A stretch of DNA of 64,000 nucleotides from positions 62,001-126,000 of the forward strand of contig NZ_CP092900.1 in NCBI RefSeq assembly GCF_024172705.1. Reading direction: 5' to 3'. The DNA comes from Candidatus Comchoanobacter bicostacola (GTDB taxonomy: Bacteria > Pseudomonadota > Gammaproteobacteria > Comchoanobacterales > Comchoanobacteraceae). Below the pieces are notes generated by a model. The model searched no databases, was not told the origin of the DNA, and saw only the letters and a list, made by a program, of their open reading frames with translations. Both the position numbers and the translations under genes were made by a program. Shown in pieces: positions 1-8,973 of this stretch. Position 1 is the stretch's first letter. Every line of letters starts with the position of its first letter.

Positions 1-287
1 CGGGTTAGCTTCCATGGTCATGTTAAGGCTCCTTGCACTTATAAGATACTATAGCGTTTTGCTACAATTAAGTCATTAGTAATTTACGTCAGCATTAAAC
101 TTAATTAAATTATTTTAAGAGAGATTCAGCAGAATAAAGGCTTTAGTCTTATATGGCTTTGTAAGAAAAGTGATGTAAGTTTAATCATGCTACCATGCCT
201 AGCGCTTGGGGGGGGTAAGGTTATACTTGACATGTTAGGAGAATTGTACTATCTTGCTGATAATAATAACAATATTTAGGTGAAGTT
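1..287. other. AT-rich leader region without a gene
   Basis: No convincing coding sequence is seen here. The stretch holds a run of eight G (208-215) and, just downstream, a promoter for the LRR gene. A purine-rich ribosome binding site (AGGTGA, about 279-284) lies immediately before the ATG at 288. Confidence 0.5.
227..255 (+). promoter_or_regulatory. Sigma-70-type promoter of the LRR gene
   Basis: A consensus TTGACA (227-232) is followed after 17 bases by TATCTT (250-255). The G8 tract ends 11 bases upstream of the -35, where a length change could alter promoter strength; that part is inference. Confidence 0.5.
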
Positions 288-350
288 ATGATGAGTAATA
301 ATATATAAGTAAGTGGCTTTCTGGACGAATATGTTGCTACACAAGTAGAA

Positions 351-944
351 ATGATGAGGCAAGAAAGTCCTCAGTTGAATACTCTTGTATTGCAGCGCAG
401 TGCTTACTTGGAGGATGCTTCTTTTTCTGATTTAGAGGGGTTTGACTATTTACAGTCTCAATCGCGAGTGAGAATTGGACATGGTACCTTTGAGGCTAGT
501 TCCTTTAGATCGGTGACGATTGGTCCGCGCTCATTTGTAGGCCAGAAAGCTTTTGCGGGTTTACAGAACCTATCCTTATTAACCCTAAATGCAAATGTTG
601 GTTTGAGCACTGAGGCTTTTCATGGATGTTCGCGGTTGCGTATGTTGGTGTTAAAGGGTGCTATTGGTCGTATTGCTATAAGTGCTTTTTCAGGGTGTGA
701 TAACCTACGTTTGGTAGCACTGAGTTATGAATGCTTTACTTGGCTGAGGGCGTCTTCAGTGAATGTTAGGAGATTGATTAGGCTTCGGATAATGTTGCCA
801 AGATGCCGCTTTGTGTTGGTGCCCCCGAGGCCTTCTAGATGTATAGATCTTAAAGCCTTTCGACGATTTGGTGGACAGGGAGCAATTGGTTTAAAGGTTG
901 TGCAGGGTCAGTCATCGCGTCCTCTTGCTTCGCTGAGTATATAG
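351..944 (+). CDS. BspA-type leucine-rich-repeat protein (possibly 5'-truncated by a stop)
   Basis: The protein (197 aa from this start) has short repeats of the BspA/LRR_5 kind, with recurring phrases such as AFAGLQNL, AFHGCSRL and AFSGCDNL spaced about 22-24 residues apart (residues ~60-125). Such repeats are protein-binding and are common in secreted or surface proteins of host-associated microbes. The N-terminus is odd. A well-placed AGGTGA site precedes an ATG at 288 in the same frame, but a TAA at 306-308 stops translation after six codons; the frame is then open through to 944. Either the ATG at 351, which has a weak ribosome site, is used, or the gene carries a nonsense mutation. The last third lacks clear repeats. 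No signal peptide is visible, so any export would be by a specialised route. Confidence 0.6.
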   Translation: MMRQESPQLNTLVLQRSAYLEDASFSDLEGFDYLQSQSRVRIGHGTFEASSFRSVTIGPRSFVGQKAFAGLQNLSLLTLNANVGLSTEAFHGCSRLRMLVLKGAIGRIAISAFSGCDNLRLVALSYECFTWLRASSVNVRRLIRLRIMLPRCRFVLVPPRPSRCIDLKAFRRFGGQGAIGLKVVQGQSSRPLASLSI

Positions 945-975
945 TGAGTGATTGAGTTTGTTTAACATCAATAAA

Positions 976-1008
976 AAAAGCCACCTAGTAGTAAACAGGG
1001 TGGCTTTT
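976..1008. terminator. Bidirectional intrinsic terminator
   Basis: A ten-base stem, AAAAGCCACC (976-985) and GGTGGCTTTT (999-1008), has A and T runs on either side. It can end transcription from the LRR gene and from the facing gene at 1026. Confidence 0.8.
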
Positions 1009-1025
1009 CTTTGTTAGTCTGGATG

Positions 1026-1676
1026 TTAAATACTCCGGCCAGCACTAACTTTGACGATGCCTCCTGAGCGAGGGCTTGAGCCCGTGGTCGTTCCGCTTTC
1101 AGTGGCTGCTAGATCATTATTAAGGGTTGTACCGACTGTGGCGCTCACTGTGAAACCCCTTCCAGATTCACTATCTGCTGAGTGATTGTCTGTTGCAACT
1201 GTTATGCCAACAAAAAGTCCATTTACTTCCTTTTTGTATGCGCCCGCTGTGTCTTCTGCTGCTACGTTGTAGTGCCCTGCTGTAAGACCAGCTTTTACGC
1301 ATTCCTGTTCAAGGAAAGCGGGGAATACTGATGCTGAAATTAAGTACTGGATCCCGTCAGGTTCCGTATGAGTGCCGTCAACGTAGTCCCCTAAATGGTC
1401 GATATTAGTGATTATGCTTCCATCAAGACTAACAGCCAGGTCTTCAGAAAGTTGATAGTTAGCATTTAGAGCAGGGCCTGCGCCTATTACTGTAACAGCG
1501 CCTGTGTCAGTTGCACCAGCATTAATAATTACAGTCTCAATTGATGCGGTAAGGTCTATATTACTTAAGCCCTTAGCCGCTGAGACTGTTAATAGTGACG
1601 ATAATCCAAGAAGTGCGATGTGTGATTTATTTATAAGAGTGTGCTCCATGCTCATTTGCTCTATAGAAGTTAGCAT
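1026..1676 (-). CDS. Secreted hypothetical protein
   Basis: This 216-aa protein has an N-terminal hydrophobic stretch (IALLGLSSLLTVSAAKG, residues ~20-36) that looks like a signal peptide ending near SAAKG. The rest is rich in Gly, Thr, Ser and Ala with alternating hydrophobic residues, compatible with a small beta-rich envelope protein. No known family is recognised. Three in-frame starts compete (codons 1, 8 and 10). The third leaves a normal signal peptide with its basic n-region (MEHTLINK), so the true protein is probably about 207 aa. It lies just downstream of rho on the same strand and is probably a separate unit, ending at the terminator near 990. Confidence 0.55.
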   Translation of the reverse strand: MLTSIEQMSMEHTLINKSHIALLGLSSLLTVSAAKGLSNIDLTASIETVIINAGATDTGAVTVIGAGPALNANYQLSEDLAVSLDGSIITNIDHLGDYVDGTHTEPDGIQYLISASVFPAFLEQECVKAGLTAGHYNVAAEDTAGAYKKEVNGLFVGITVATDNHSADSESGRGFTVSATVGTTLNNDLAATESGTTTGSSPRSGGIVKVSAGRSI

Positions 1677-1704
1677 TTTTTTAAAATAAAGTCACCTTTA
1701 AAGT

Positions 1705-3108
1705 TTAGCTGTCTTTCATCGCATCAAAGAATTTGCTGTTGGTTTTGGTCGCTCTAATTCGTTTGATTAGGAACTCAGTAGCTTGCCCATCTTCCATTGT
1801 GTGCAGGTACTTTCTCAAAATCCAGCAATAATTAAGCTCTTCAGGGCTGAGTAGTAGCTCTTCTTTACGGGTTCCAGACAGTTTTACATTAATGGCTGGA
1901 TAAACACGTTTCTGTGCGAGATTTCTATCTAAGTGGATTTCGTGGTTTCCAGTTCCTTTGAACTCTTCGTAAATCACTTCATCTGCTTTAGATCCAGTAT
2001 CAATAAGCGTGGTTGCAATAATGGTTAAACTACCACCTTCCATAATATTACGTGCTGCACCAAAGAATCGCTTTGGGCGCTGCAGGGCTGCTGCAGAAAC
2101 ACCACCTGATAATATTTTACTATCAGAGGCTGCAACATGGTTGTATGCTCTTGCTAGTCGTGTGATTGAGTCTAGAACAATCACGACGTCTTCACCGTTT
2201 TCAGCTAATCGTTTAGCCTTTGCTAGCACCATTTCAGCAACTTGGATATGACGCTGAGGTGGGTTATCAAAAGGACTGGCAATGATTTCAGCAGGGATGT
2301 CCCTAGCGTTGTCAGTGACCTCTTCAGGCCGCTCATCAATTAATAGTACAAATAGCTTACAATCGGGTTTTTTCTTTAAAATGCTGTTTGCAATGCCTTT
2401 GAGTAATACGGTCTTACCTGCTTTTGGAGGTGCTACAATTAAACAACGACTTCCTTCACCGATGGGTGCAACAATATCAATAATTCTGTTCATGGCATCA
2501 TTACTGCTGCCTGAGCCATCCTCAAGCGTAATACGCTTGGTCGGGAATTCAGCTTTTCTATCACCAAATGGGACAATGTGTGCTTGTTCTTTTGAAGGTC
2601 GCATATTAATTTCAGTGACATCTTCCACTGCAAAATAACGCTCACGCGGCTTTGGCACTCTGATCTTTGCTTTTGAGAAGATAGCACCTGTTTTTAAACG
2701 ATACTGTTTAATGAGTTGGGGTGATACATACAAATCATCTGGCCCAGCAAGGTAGCTGGTTTGTGGTGATCTTAAGAAACCGTAGCCATCTTGTACAATC
2801 TCTAAAACACCTGCATCGTTACCTTCCATAATCAGTTGAAAGCCTTTCTTTACCAACAGTTTTTGTATGCTAAATAAAAGCTCTTGTCTGGATTGTCGAT
2901 GATACTCAAGTCCAATTTCTTTTGCTTTCTTATAGAGCTCTTTAATATCCATGTTGCGTAATTCAATGATATTAAATTTAGGTCTGGGCTGGGGTGTGTG
3001 TTGTGCATCAGGCTTGGGATGAGCATTAGGCTTCTGGGCTAAAGGTGCGCCAGGTTTTGTATTTTGTGGTGCATTTGGGTTGCTTTTTGTATTGCTTTCT
3101 GTGCTCAT
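1705..3108 (-). CDS. rho: Transcription termination factor Rho
   Basis: Rho is the hexameric RNA-dependent ATPase that ends transcription at rut sites. The 467-aa protein has the Rho N-terminal helical domain, a cold-shock-like RNA-binding fold (around LEIVQDGYGFLRSP), Walker A (APPKAGKTVLLKGIA) and Walker B (VVIVLDSITRLARAYN). It exceeds the usual ~420 aa because of a Pro/Asn/Gln-rich N-terminal extension of about 45 residues, which is probably disordered. The ATG overlaps the trxA stop by one base (TAATG), so the two are translationally coupled; the trxA-rho order is conserved in gammaproteobacteria. Confidence 0.97.
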   Translation of the reverse strand: MSTESNTKSNPNAPQNTKPGAPLAQKPNAHPKPDAQHTPQPRPKFNIIELRNMDIKELYKKAKEIGLEYHRQSRQELLFSIQKLLVKKGFQLIMEGNDAGVLEIVQDGYGFLRSPQTSYLAGPDDLYVSPQLIKQYRLKTGAIFSKAKIRVPKPRERYFAVEDVTEINMRPSKEQAHIVPFGDRKAEFPTKRITLEDGSGSSNDAMNRIIDIVAPIGEGSRCLIVAPPKAGKTVLLKGIANSILKKKPDCKLFVLLIDERPEEVTDNARDIPAEIIASPFDNPPQRHIQVAEMVLAKAKRLAENGEDVVIVLDSITRLARAYNHVAASDSKILSGGVSAAALQRPKRFFGAARNIMEGGSLTIIATTLIDTGSKADEVIYEEFKGTGNHEIHLDRNLAQKRVYPAINVKLSGTRKEELLLSPEELNYCWILRKYLHTMEDGQATEFLIKRIRATKTNSKFFDAMKDS

Positions 3109-3446
3109 TATTCGCTCTGTTGAGATTGTGTGGTGGATTGTGTGATAAAGTCTAGTATTTGTGCTTTCGATAACGCGCCAACTTTTCTGCCAACGATAGA
3201 ACCGTTAACAAAGAATAGCAGCGTTGGGAGTCCTTTTACGTCATAAGTGCGCATGCACTCAGGGTTGGCAACAATATCTATTTTACAGACGGATATATCC
3301 GTGATCTCGTTAGCAATTTCATCAAGAATAGGAGATATTCGTTTACATGGAGGACACCAGTCTGCCCAAAAGTCAACCAAAACTGGTTTTGATGCTTCTA
3401 GAACATCTTTTTGAAAAGATTGATCAGTCGTATGGATTGTATTCAT
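3108..3446 (-). CDS. trxA: Thioredoxin with a CPPC active site
   Basis: This thioredoxin-fold protein has the typical thioredoxin-1 length (112 aa), an active-site segment FWADWCPPCKR (Cys31 and Cys34) and the cis-proline loop GLPTLLFF (Pro74). Its expected role is cytoplasmic disulfide reduction with thioredoxin reductase. The usual CGPC is CPPC here. In thioredoxin-fold proteins the two residues between the cysteines tune redox potential, so a change in potential is likely but not shown. The place upstream of rho supports trxA. Confidence 0.93.
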   Translation of the reverse strand: MNTIHTTDQSFQKDVLEASKPVLVDFWADWCPPCKRISPILDEIANEITDISVCKIDIVANPECMRTYDVKGLPTLLFFVNGSIVGRKVGALSKAQILDFITQSTTQSQQSE

Positions 3447-3557
3447 AGTATAATTACCTGTTAATCAGGGAGGGTAAATTACAATAGCAGAAGCGCTATT
3501 TTTACAAGTCTATGCCATGATTTACGTGCTGTCAACAATTTTGGTAATATTTATTGT

Positions 3558-4418
3558 TTATGCTTCTGTAAATACTTTGGTGTCGCTGAGTTGCTCAATC
3601 ATTGATTGTAATTCGGATTGGCTCTTGTAGGACAAGATGAGTTTACCCTTGTGCTCTGACCCTGTAACTTTTGCGGTTATGGGGAGCGTAGTGAGCAAGG
3701 GTTGCGCCCAGTCGTTGTTTGTTGCGGGTGTGCTTTTAGGTTTATTCATTCGCATGATCAATGCTTCTACCTGTCTGACGGATAGTGATTGGGCAACTGC
3801 TTTTTGCGCAAACTCAGGTTGACGCTCTGAGGGAATGGCTAAAATAGCTCTAGCATGACCCATAGATAAAGATTGGTTTCTGACCAAGGCTTTTACTTCT
3901 GGGTGGAGCTGGTTAAGCCTGAGTATATTTGTGACACTTGACCTTGATTTTGATACTTGCTCTGCTAGTGCCTCATGAGACATATTATGTGTATCAATTA
4001 AACGTGCAAATGCTTCTGCTTGATCAATCACGTTGAGTGACTCGCGCTGGATGTTTTCAATCAGAGCAATAGCTTCATACTCGAGTTCAGATGCTTGTTT
4101 AATAATGGCTGGGATATGGGTAAGACCAATCATTTTTGCAGCTCTATACCGTCGCTCTCCAGCAATAATTTGGTATTGGTTGTTTTTTTCTTGAACGACT
4201 AAGGGCTGGATAATGCCATGTATTTTAATCGATGCGGCCAGTTCTTCGATAGAAGCTTGAGAAAATGTTTTTCGAGGTTGATCATTATTAGGGCTGACCT
4301 CAGAAAGCGCTAAGCTTTGGATCTGGAGTGCTTGGTCAGATTGTTTAATATCGCTGAGCAGTTCATTTAGCCCCATGTCACTTAAAGCGCGACCAAGTCT
4401 TCTGTTTTTACTAGGCAT
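3558..4418 (-). CDS. parB: Chromosome partitioning protein ParB
   Basis: ParB binds parS sites and spreads as a CTP-dependent clamp. The protein (286 aa) has the N-terminal ParB/Srx domain with the box GERRYRAAK, the preceding NPDQPRK-type motif (read here as SPNNDQPRKTF), and a helix-turn-helix with QVSKSRSSVTNILRLNQL. A C-terminal dimerisation segment follows a short linker. Its start overlaps the end of parA by 8 bases. No palindromic parS of the usual GTTTCACGTGAAAC type was spotted in the window. Confidence 0.95.
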   Translation of the reverse strand: MPSKNRRLGRALSDMGLNELLSDIKQSDQALQIQSLALSEVSPNNDQPRKTFSQASIEELAASIKIHGIIQPLVVQEKNNQYQIIAGERRYRAAKMIGLTHIPAIIKQASELEYEAIALIENIQRESLNVIDQAEAFARLIDTHNMSHEALAEQVSKSRSSVTNILRLNQLHPEVKALVRNQSLSMGHARAILAIPSERQPEFAQKAVAQSLSVRQVEALIMRMNKPKSTPATNNDWAQPLLTTLPITAKVTGSEHKGKLILSYKSQSELQSMIEQLSDTKVFTEA

Positions 4419-5184
4419 CTTGCTGCTCCAATTGTTTAGTTAATCGGTTCAATTCTCCTGCTAAGGCTAGATATGCAATGGCACCTTGAGAACTTTTATC
4501 ATAAGTGAATATACTTTCACCAAAACTAGGGGCTTCAGCAAGCCTGATATTTCGGGGGATAACCGTTTGTAGGAGTTGACCCGTAAAGTGTTTACTCAAC
4601 TCATTGGATACGTCAACCGCAAGTCGGTTTCTCCCATCATACATCGTTCTTAATAGGTAAAGCTTATGTGAGACTTGTAACTGCTTAGAAACGGAGTCAA
4701 TGGTTTGTAGTAACTTGGCTAACCCCTCTAGTGCATAATACTCACATTGTATTGGGATAAGTATGTTTTGTGCGCTGACTAATGCATTGATGGTTAGAAT
4801 GTTCAAGCTAGGAGAGCAATCAATCAGAATAAAGTCATAGGATCGATTCAGTGTAGCCAGTGCTTGTTTAAGCTTGGACTCTTTGTCTTGTGTTTTAAGT
4901 AATTTTAGCTCAGTTGACGTTAAGTGATAGTCTGCTGGTAGCACATCAAACCCCTCTGGGCTTTGGTAAATGGCATCATTAATGGGGATGTTGCCTTCAA
5001 GAACAGAACCGACAGAATGAGACCACTGGTCCAGCGTTGCTGTAGATGCATTGGTTTGGGGGTCAAAGTCAATGAGTAAAACAGAGCGTTTCATTCTCGC
5101 ATATGCTGCTGCTAGGGATACTGCAGTTGTTGTTTTTCCAACGCCCCCTTTTTGGTTGATGATTGCAAAGATTTTTTGACTCAT
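4411..5184 (-). CDS. parA: Chromosome partitioning ATPase ParA (Soj)
   Basis: This 257-aa deviant-Walker ATPase is the motor that moves ParB-parS complexes. It shows KGGVGKTTT at residues 12-20, the switch segment LIDFDPQTNAS, and IDCSPSLNILTINAL. Length and motifs match chromosomal ParA rather than plasmid ParA with an HTH extension. In many gammaproteobacteria parAB sits by the mnmG-rsmG origin cluster; here it is next to ftsY, separated by a 301-bp gap with a DnaA box. Confidence 0.95.
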   Translation of the reverse strand: MSQKIFAIINQKGGVGKTTTAVSLAAAYARMKRSVLLIDFDPQTNASTATLDQWSHSVGSVLEGNIPINDAIYQSPEGFDVLPADYHLTSTELKLLKTQDKESKLKQALATLNRSYDFILIDCSPSLNILTINALVSAQNILIPIQCEYYALEGLAKLLQTIDSVSKQLQVSHKLYLLRTMYDGRNRLAVDVSNELSKHFTGQLLQTVIPRNIRLAEAPSFGESIFTYDKSSQGAIAYLALAGELNRLTKQLEQQDA

Positions 5185-5485
5185 GGTTCCTCGAATTCAT
5201 AACTTTTTTTATCTTAGCATAATCATGAGGAGTAATGGAGCAGTTGCTACAATCAAATACAGAACTGTATGGTTTTCAGCATATTTAATGCCGGCATTAA
5301 AAAGTTACTAACATTATGTAGGCTAAATCAAGGTCGGGGCGGCAATTAATCTTTTATCCACAGTATACTTATATGTTATATATAGCTTATTACAGTTGAT
5401 TATCACTCGTTTTTTAGGGGGTGTTTTGGGCAAGGCCTTGATAAAAAGTGTTGAGTCGGTAGATTGTAAGTAAAGGAGAGTTTAA
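5185..5485. other. parA-ftsY divergent intergenic region with one DnaA box
   Basis: This 301-bp AT-rich region separates divergent parA and ftsY. It contains one perfect DnaA box, TTATCCACA (5354-5362), next to a TATA-rich stretch (about 5369-5390). Only one perfect box was found by eye, too few for a typical oriC. Promoters for both genes must lie here. Confidence 0.45.
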
Positions 5486-6394
5486 ATGATACGTTCAATA
5501 ACACAGCGCGTACAGCGTGCACTGGGCAACACACAGCGGTCTCTTTCTAGGGCTGTTGGTGTGTTACGTGGCTTGAAAGCGTTAGATGAAGACAGTTTAG
5601 CGCTGTTTAAGAAAAAAATGATTGAAGCGGATATGGGGGGAGCATTAACAGATCAGTTGATTGCTCATCTAAGAAAAAACTTTGCTCAGGGCATAGAAAA
5701 TGATGCTGCGGTTGTAAATTGTTTAAAGACTTTTTTAGTCAATCTCTTTGTGCCAGGGCAGGCATTGTTTGAGGATAAGACGAATGTCGTCATGATGCTA
5801 GGTGTGAATGGTGTAGGAAAAACAACAACGATCGGAAAGTTATCTGCATACTATAAGAAAAAAGGCATGTTGGTTGGGGTGGCTCCAGGGGATACATACA
5901 GAGCAGCGGCTTTTGAGCAGCTACAACATTGGGCGAATGCTACCGAGGCGGTGATGTTTCATCAGCCTGGTGTGAGCGATCCTGCTGCAGTCATGTATGA
6001 TGCGCTGCAGTGTGCACAGGATAAGGTAGATGTGTTGCTTGCGGATACAGCGGGCAGAATGCATGGTGCGCATAATTTAATGGATCAGCTGAATAAAATG
6101 AAGCGTGTAATGGGTAAAATTGATGCACATGCACCACATCATGTATGGTTGGTAGTCGATGGCAGTTTAGGGCAAAACAGTATCATACAGGCGCAAACCT
6201 TTCATGAAAAGGTAGGGTTGACGGGGGTTGTTATTACTAAGTTAGATGGTTCAGCAAAGGGTGGTGCGTTATTTTCGATTGCGCAATCGCTGAAAGTACC
6301 CGTTTATTTTGTTGGGCTGGGTGAGCAGGTTGAGGACTTACAGCCATTTGATCCAGAGGCATTTGTTTCAAGCGTATTGGATCTGGCTGAGTGA
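5486..6394 (+). CDS. ftsY: Signal recognition particle receptor FtsY
   Basis: FtsY is the membrane-bound GTPase that receives the SRP-ribosome complex. The NG domain is intact: G1 GVNGVGKTTT (residues 106-115), the APGDTYRAAA box, DTAGR and the G4 TKLDGSAKGG. At 302 aa it lacks the long acidic A domain of E. coli FtsY and begins directly with the N-domain helices. The ribosome site (AAGGAGAG) lies about 10 bases before the ATG. The next gene is rpoH, so the ftsE and ftsX genes that usually stand between them are absent. Confidence 0.96.
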   Translation: MIRSITQRVQRALGNTQRSLSRAVGVLRGLKALDEDSLALFKKKMIEADMGGALTDQLIAHLRKNFAQGIENDAAVVNCLKTFLVNLFVPGQALFEDKTNVVMMLGVNGVGKTTTIGKLSAYYKKKGMLVGVAPGDTYRAAAFEQLQHWANATEAVMFHQPGVSDPAAVMYDALQCAQDKVDVLLADTAGRMHGAHNLMDQLNKMKRVMGKIDAHAPHHVWLVVDGSLGQNSIIQAQTFHEKVGLTGVVITKLDGSAKGGALFSIAQSLKVPVYFVGLGEQVEDLQPFDPEAFVSSVLDLAE

Positions 6395-6449
6395 AGGGTG
6401 TACATTTTATTAAAAAAGTGTTATAATTCAGTATAAATTACGAGTTTTT

Positions 6450-7382
6450 ATGAGCAAAGATAAGCAAAATAATACGACAATAAAAAGCACTTACCCCGCG
6501 AGCACTTCAGGTCTTGTGGTATCTTCTCAGTTGGCTTATGGCTCATATGAGGATAGTTTAGATGCTTATTTGCATAGAATTGCACAAATTCCATTATTAA
6601 GTGCTGAAGAAGAGTATGCTTATGCAAAGCAGTATCAAGAGACAGGGGATGTTGATGCGGCGCAGTATTTAGTGATGTCTAATTTACGTTTTGTGGTATA
6701 TATTGCAAAAGGGTTTAAAGGCTATGGGTTGCCATTAGCCGATATTATTCAAGAAGGTAATCTAGGGTTAATGAAAGCGGTTAAACGTTTCGATCCAGAT
6801 AAAAGTGTGCGCTTTTTGTCCTATGCTGTGTATTGGATTCGTTGTGATATTAATGAGTATATTATTAAAAATATGCGCATGGTTAAAGCCGTTACCAGTA
6901 AAAACAAGCGTAAAATATTATTTAATTTAGGGAAGCACTTAAGAGAAAAGCAAGGTGTTTTAAGTGCGAGTGATAGAGCTGATATTGCTCAAGAGTATGG
7001 TGTGAAGGTCACGGATATAGAAGCAGTAGAGTCTGCGCTTACTGCAGCGGATGCATCGATTGATGCGCGTAATGAGCAGGGGGTCAGTATGTCAGAGCAG
7101 CTTCCTGATCACAGTCAAAGCCCAGCTGCATTAATTGAGTCAAAAAACACACAGGATTTTCAGGATAAGGCGATTGCCTCTGTGCTGGGGCAACTGAATG
7201 ATCGACAAAGAGAAATCATAGAGCGGCGATGGTTGGCTGAGAAAAAGTGCTCATTAGAATCTTTAGCGGAAGAGTATGGTATTTCAATGCAGCGTGTTAG
7301 CCAAATTGAAAAGCAAGCGCTAGCTAAGTGCTATCAGTTACTACAAGGACAAGGATCACTATTGCTTGCGGAAGAGGCTTAG
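6450..7382 (+). CDS. rpoH: RNA polymerase heat-shock sigma factor RpoH (sigma-32)
   Basis: RpoH directs transcription of chaperone and protease genes. The 310-aa protein has sigma-70 region 2 ([38 protein letters not shown]), the [14 protein letters not shown] segment of region 2.4, and region 4 with an HTH ([19 protein letters not shown]). The N-terminus is about 15 residues longer than in E. coli. Nothing resembling a strong Shine-Dalgarno site stands before the ATG, in line with the translational control known for rpoH, but no thermometer structure was proved. Its 3' end overlaps the facing glyS by 4 bases. Confidence 0.95.
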   Translation: MSKDKQNNTTIKSTYPASTSGLVVSSQLAYGSYEDSLDAYLHRIAQIPLLSAEEEYAYAKQYQETGDVDAAQYLVMSNLRFVVYIAKGFKGYGLPLADIIQEGNLGLMKAVKRFDPDKSVRFLSYAVYWIRCDINEYIIKNMRMVKAVTSKNKRKILFNLGKHLREKQGVLSASDRADIAQEYGVKVTDIEAVESALTAADASIDARNEQGVSMSEQLPDHSQSPAALIESKNTQDFQDKAIASVLGQLNDRQREIIERRWLAEKKCSLESLAEEYGISMQRVSQIEKQALAKCYQLLQGQGSLLLAEEA

Positions 7383-8752
7383 TTGTTTAGGCCAATCAAT
7401 TGACCAAACTGATTGATTAAGTCTTCAATTAATATACGCTTTTGTTCCCGAGAGTCACGGTAACGAATGGTGACGCTAGGCTCTGAGGATTCAATAGACT
7501 CAAAGTCGACAGTGATACAAATAGGCGTACCAATTTCATCATGACGTCGGTATGCTTTCCCAATGTTCCCGGTATCTTCATATTTAATACGTCCCAGCCC
7601 TATTTTTTGTAATTTTTGTTTAATTGACTGAGCCAACTCCACAATTTCAGCTTTGTTTTTAGCGAGTGGAATAACCGCTGCTTTAATCGGAGCTAGAGCT
7701 GGTTTGATTTTTAAAAATACACGTTTTTGACCGTCATCGAGTGTCTCTTCCTGGTATGCATCAACAAGTATAGCAAGGACACCACGTTCGAGTCCTGCAG
7801 AGGGTTCAATAACATAGGGTACTAAAGGTTGCGGGTCCTGTGGTGATTTAATCGCCAATCTTTGTGTACTGGCTGCATTCTCTTTTACGTTTGCAGTAAT
7901 ATTAAGTTCTGATTGTTGCTTAGTATGAGACCCTAAGTCATAATCTGTACGGTTTGCAATACCCTCTAGTTCTTCAAACCCGTGTGGGAACTCATAGAGA
8001 ATGTCAGTGGTCGCTTTGGAGTAATGTGATAGTTCATCACCTTTTTGCTCTTCAAGTTTTAGATGGTCAGGGTGGATTCCTTGGTTAACCCACCAATCTA
8101 GACGGTTTTTAACCCAGTATTGGTGCCAGTTGTCATCTTGTGACGGGTGAACAAAGAACTCAAGCTCCATTTGCTCAAACTCTCTAACTCTAAAAATAAA
8201 GTTTCTGGGTGTGATTTCATTTCTGAATGCTTTACCGATTTGAGCAATCCCAAAGGGAAGCTTTCTAGAGGTTGCATCCATTACATTTTTAAAATTAGTA
8301 AAGATCCCTTGTGCGGTTTCAGGTCTAAGGTAGGCTACATGTTCATCAGATTGAATAGGGCCATAATGGGTTTCAAACATCAAATTAAAATCACGGGGCT
8401 CTGTAAGGTCAGTTGAGCCACAAAACATACATTTTTTATCTTTGATATGATCAGCACGCATTCTTTGTTTACAAGATCGGCAGTCAACCATAGGGTCAGA
8501 GAAGGTGTCAACGTGACCAGACTGTTTTAGGGTTTGTTTGTGGGTTAAAATAGAGCTGTCTAATCCTTCTACGTCATCCCTGGCATGAACGATGTCTCTC
8601 CACCAAGCTTGTTTTAAGTTGTTTTTTAACTCAACGCCAAGAGGTCCAAAATCATAGATGCCCTGTAAGCCACCATAAAGTTCAGAGCCTTGAAAAATAA
8701 ATCCTCTGCGCTTACACAAACTAATGATGGTTTCCATTGATATCTTGGACAT
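7379..8752 (-). CDS. glyS: Glycyl-tRNA synthetase, dimeric (alpha2) type
   Basis: This enzyme charges tRNA-Gly. The 457-aa protein is a class II synthetase of the eukaryote/archaeal/Gram-positive type: N-terminal [20 protein letters not shown], a zinc-ribbon-like insertion (CRSCKQ at ~87 and CMFCGS at ~103), motif 2 [19 protein letters not shown], motif 3 around [11 protein letters not shown], and a C-terminal anticodon-binding domain. Most gammaproteobacteria use the unrelated alpha2-beta2 enzyme (glyQ plus glyS), so this gene probably replaced it by lateral transfer. The symbol glyS is used for both types. Confidence 0.95.
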   Translation of the reverse strand: MSKISMETIISLCKRRGFIFQGSELYGGLQGIYDFGPLGVELKNNLKQAWWRDIVHARDDVEGLDSSILTHKQTLKQSGHVDTFSDPMVDCRSCKQRMRADHIKDKKCMFCGSTDLTEPRDFNLMFETHYGPIQSDEHVAYLRPETAQGIFTNFKNVMDATSRKLPFGIAQIGKAFRNEITPRNFIFRVREFEQMELEFFVHPSQDDNWHQYWVKNRLDWWVNQGIHPDHLKLEEQKGDELSHYSKATTDILYEFPHGFEELEGIANRTDYDLGSHTKQQSELNITANVKENAASTQRLAIKSPQDPQPLVPYVIEPSAGLERGVLAILVDAYQEETLDDGQKRVFLKIKPALAPIKAAVIPLAKNKAEIVELAQSIKQKLQKIGLGRIKYEDTGNIGKAYRRHDEIGTPICITVDFESIESSEPSVTIRYRDSREQKRILIEDLINQFGQLIGLNN

Positions 8753-8973
8753 TTTATACTCTATAAAAATTCACTAAATATAGTATACAAACTCTAGCAT
8801 CACTGCAAGTTAATCCTAGGATTGGCTAAAAGACTACTTATTTATAATAAACGATTAGGATGGTATCGAATATCCTTAATGAACATATTGGGGCTACACA
8901 CGTATGCGACGTAAGGTTTCTGGGTAAAACATACTGGCTATAGTATTGTTTTTAATTCATTAGCAATGTTCTA

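Noticed and set aside
3558..5485. parS site near parAB
   Set aside because: No GTTTCACGTGAAAC-like palindrome was seen, although a diverged site could be missed by eye.
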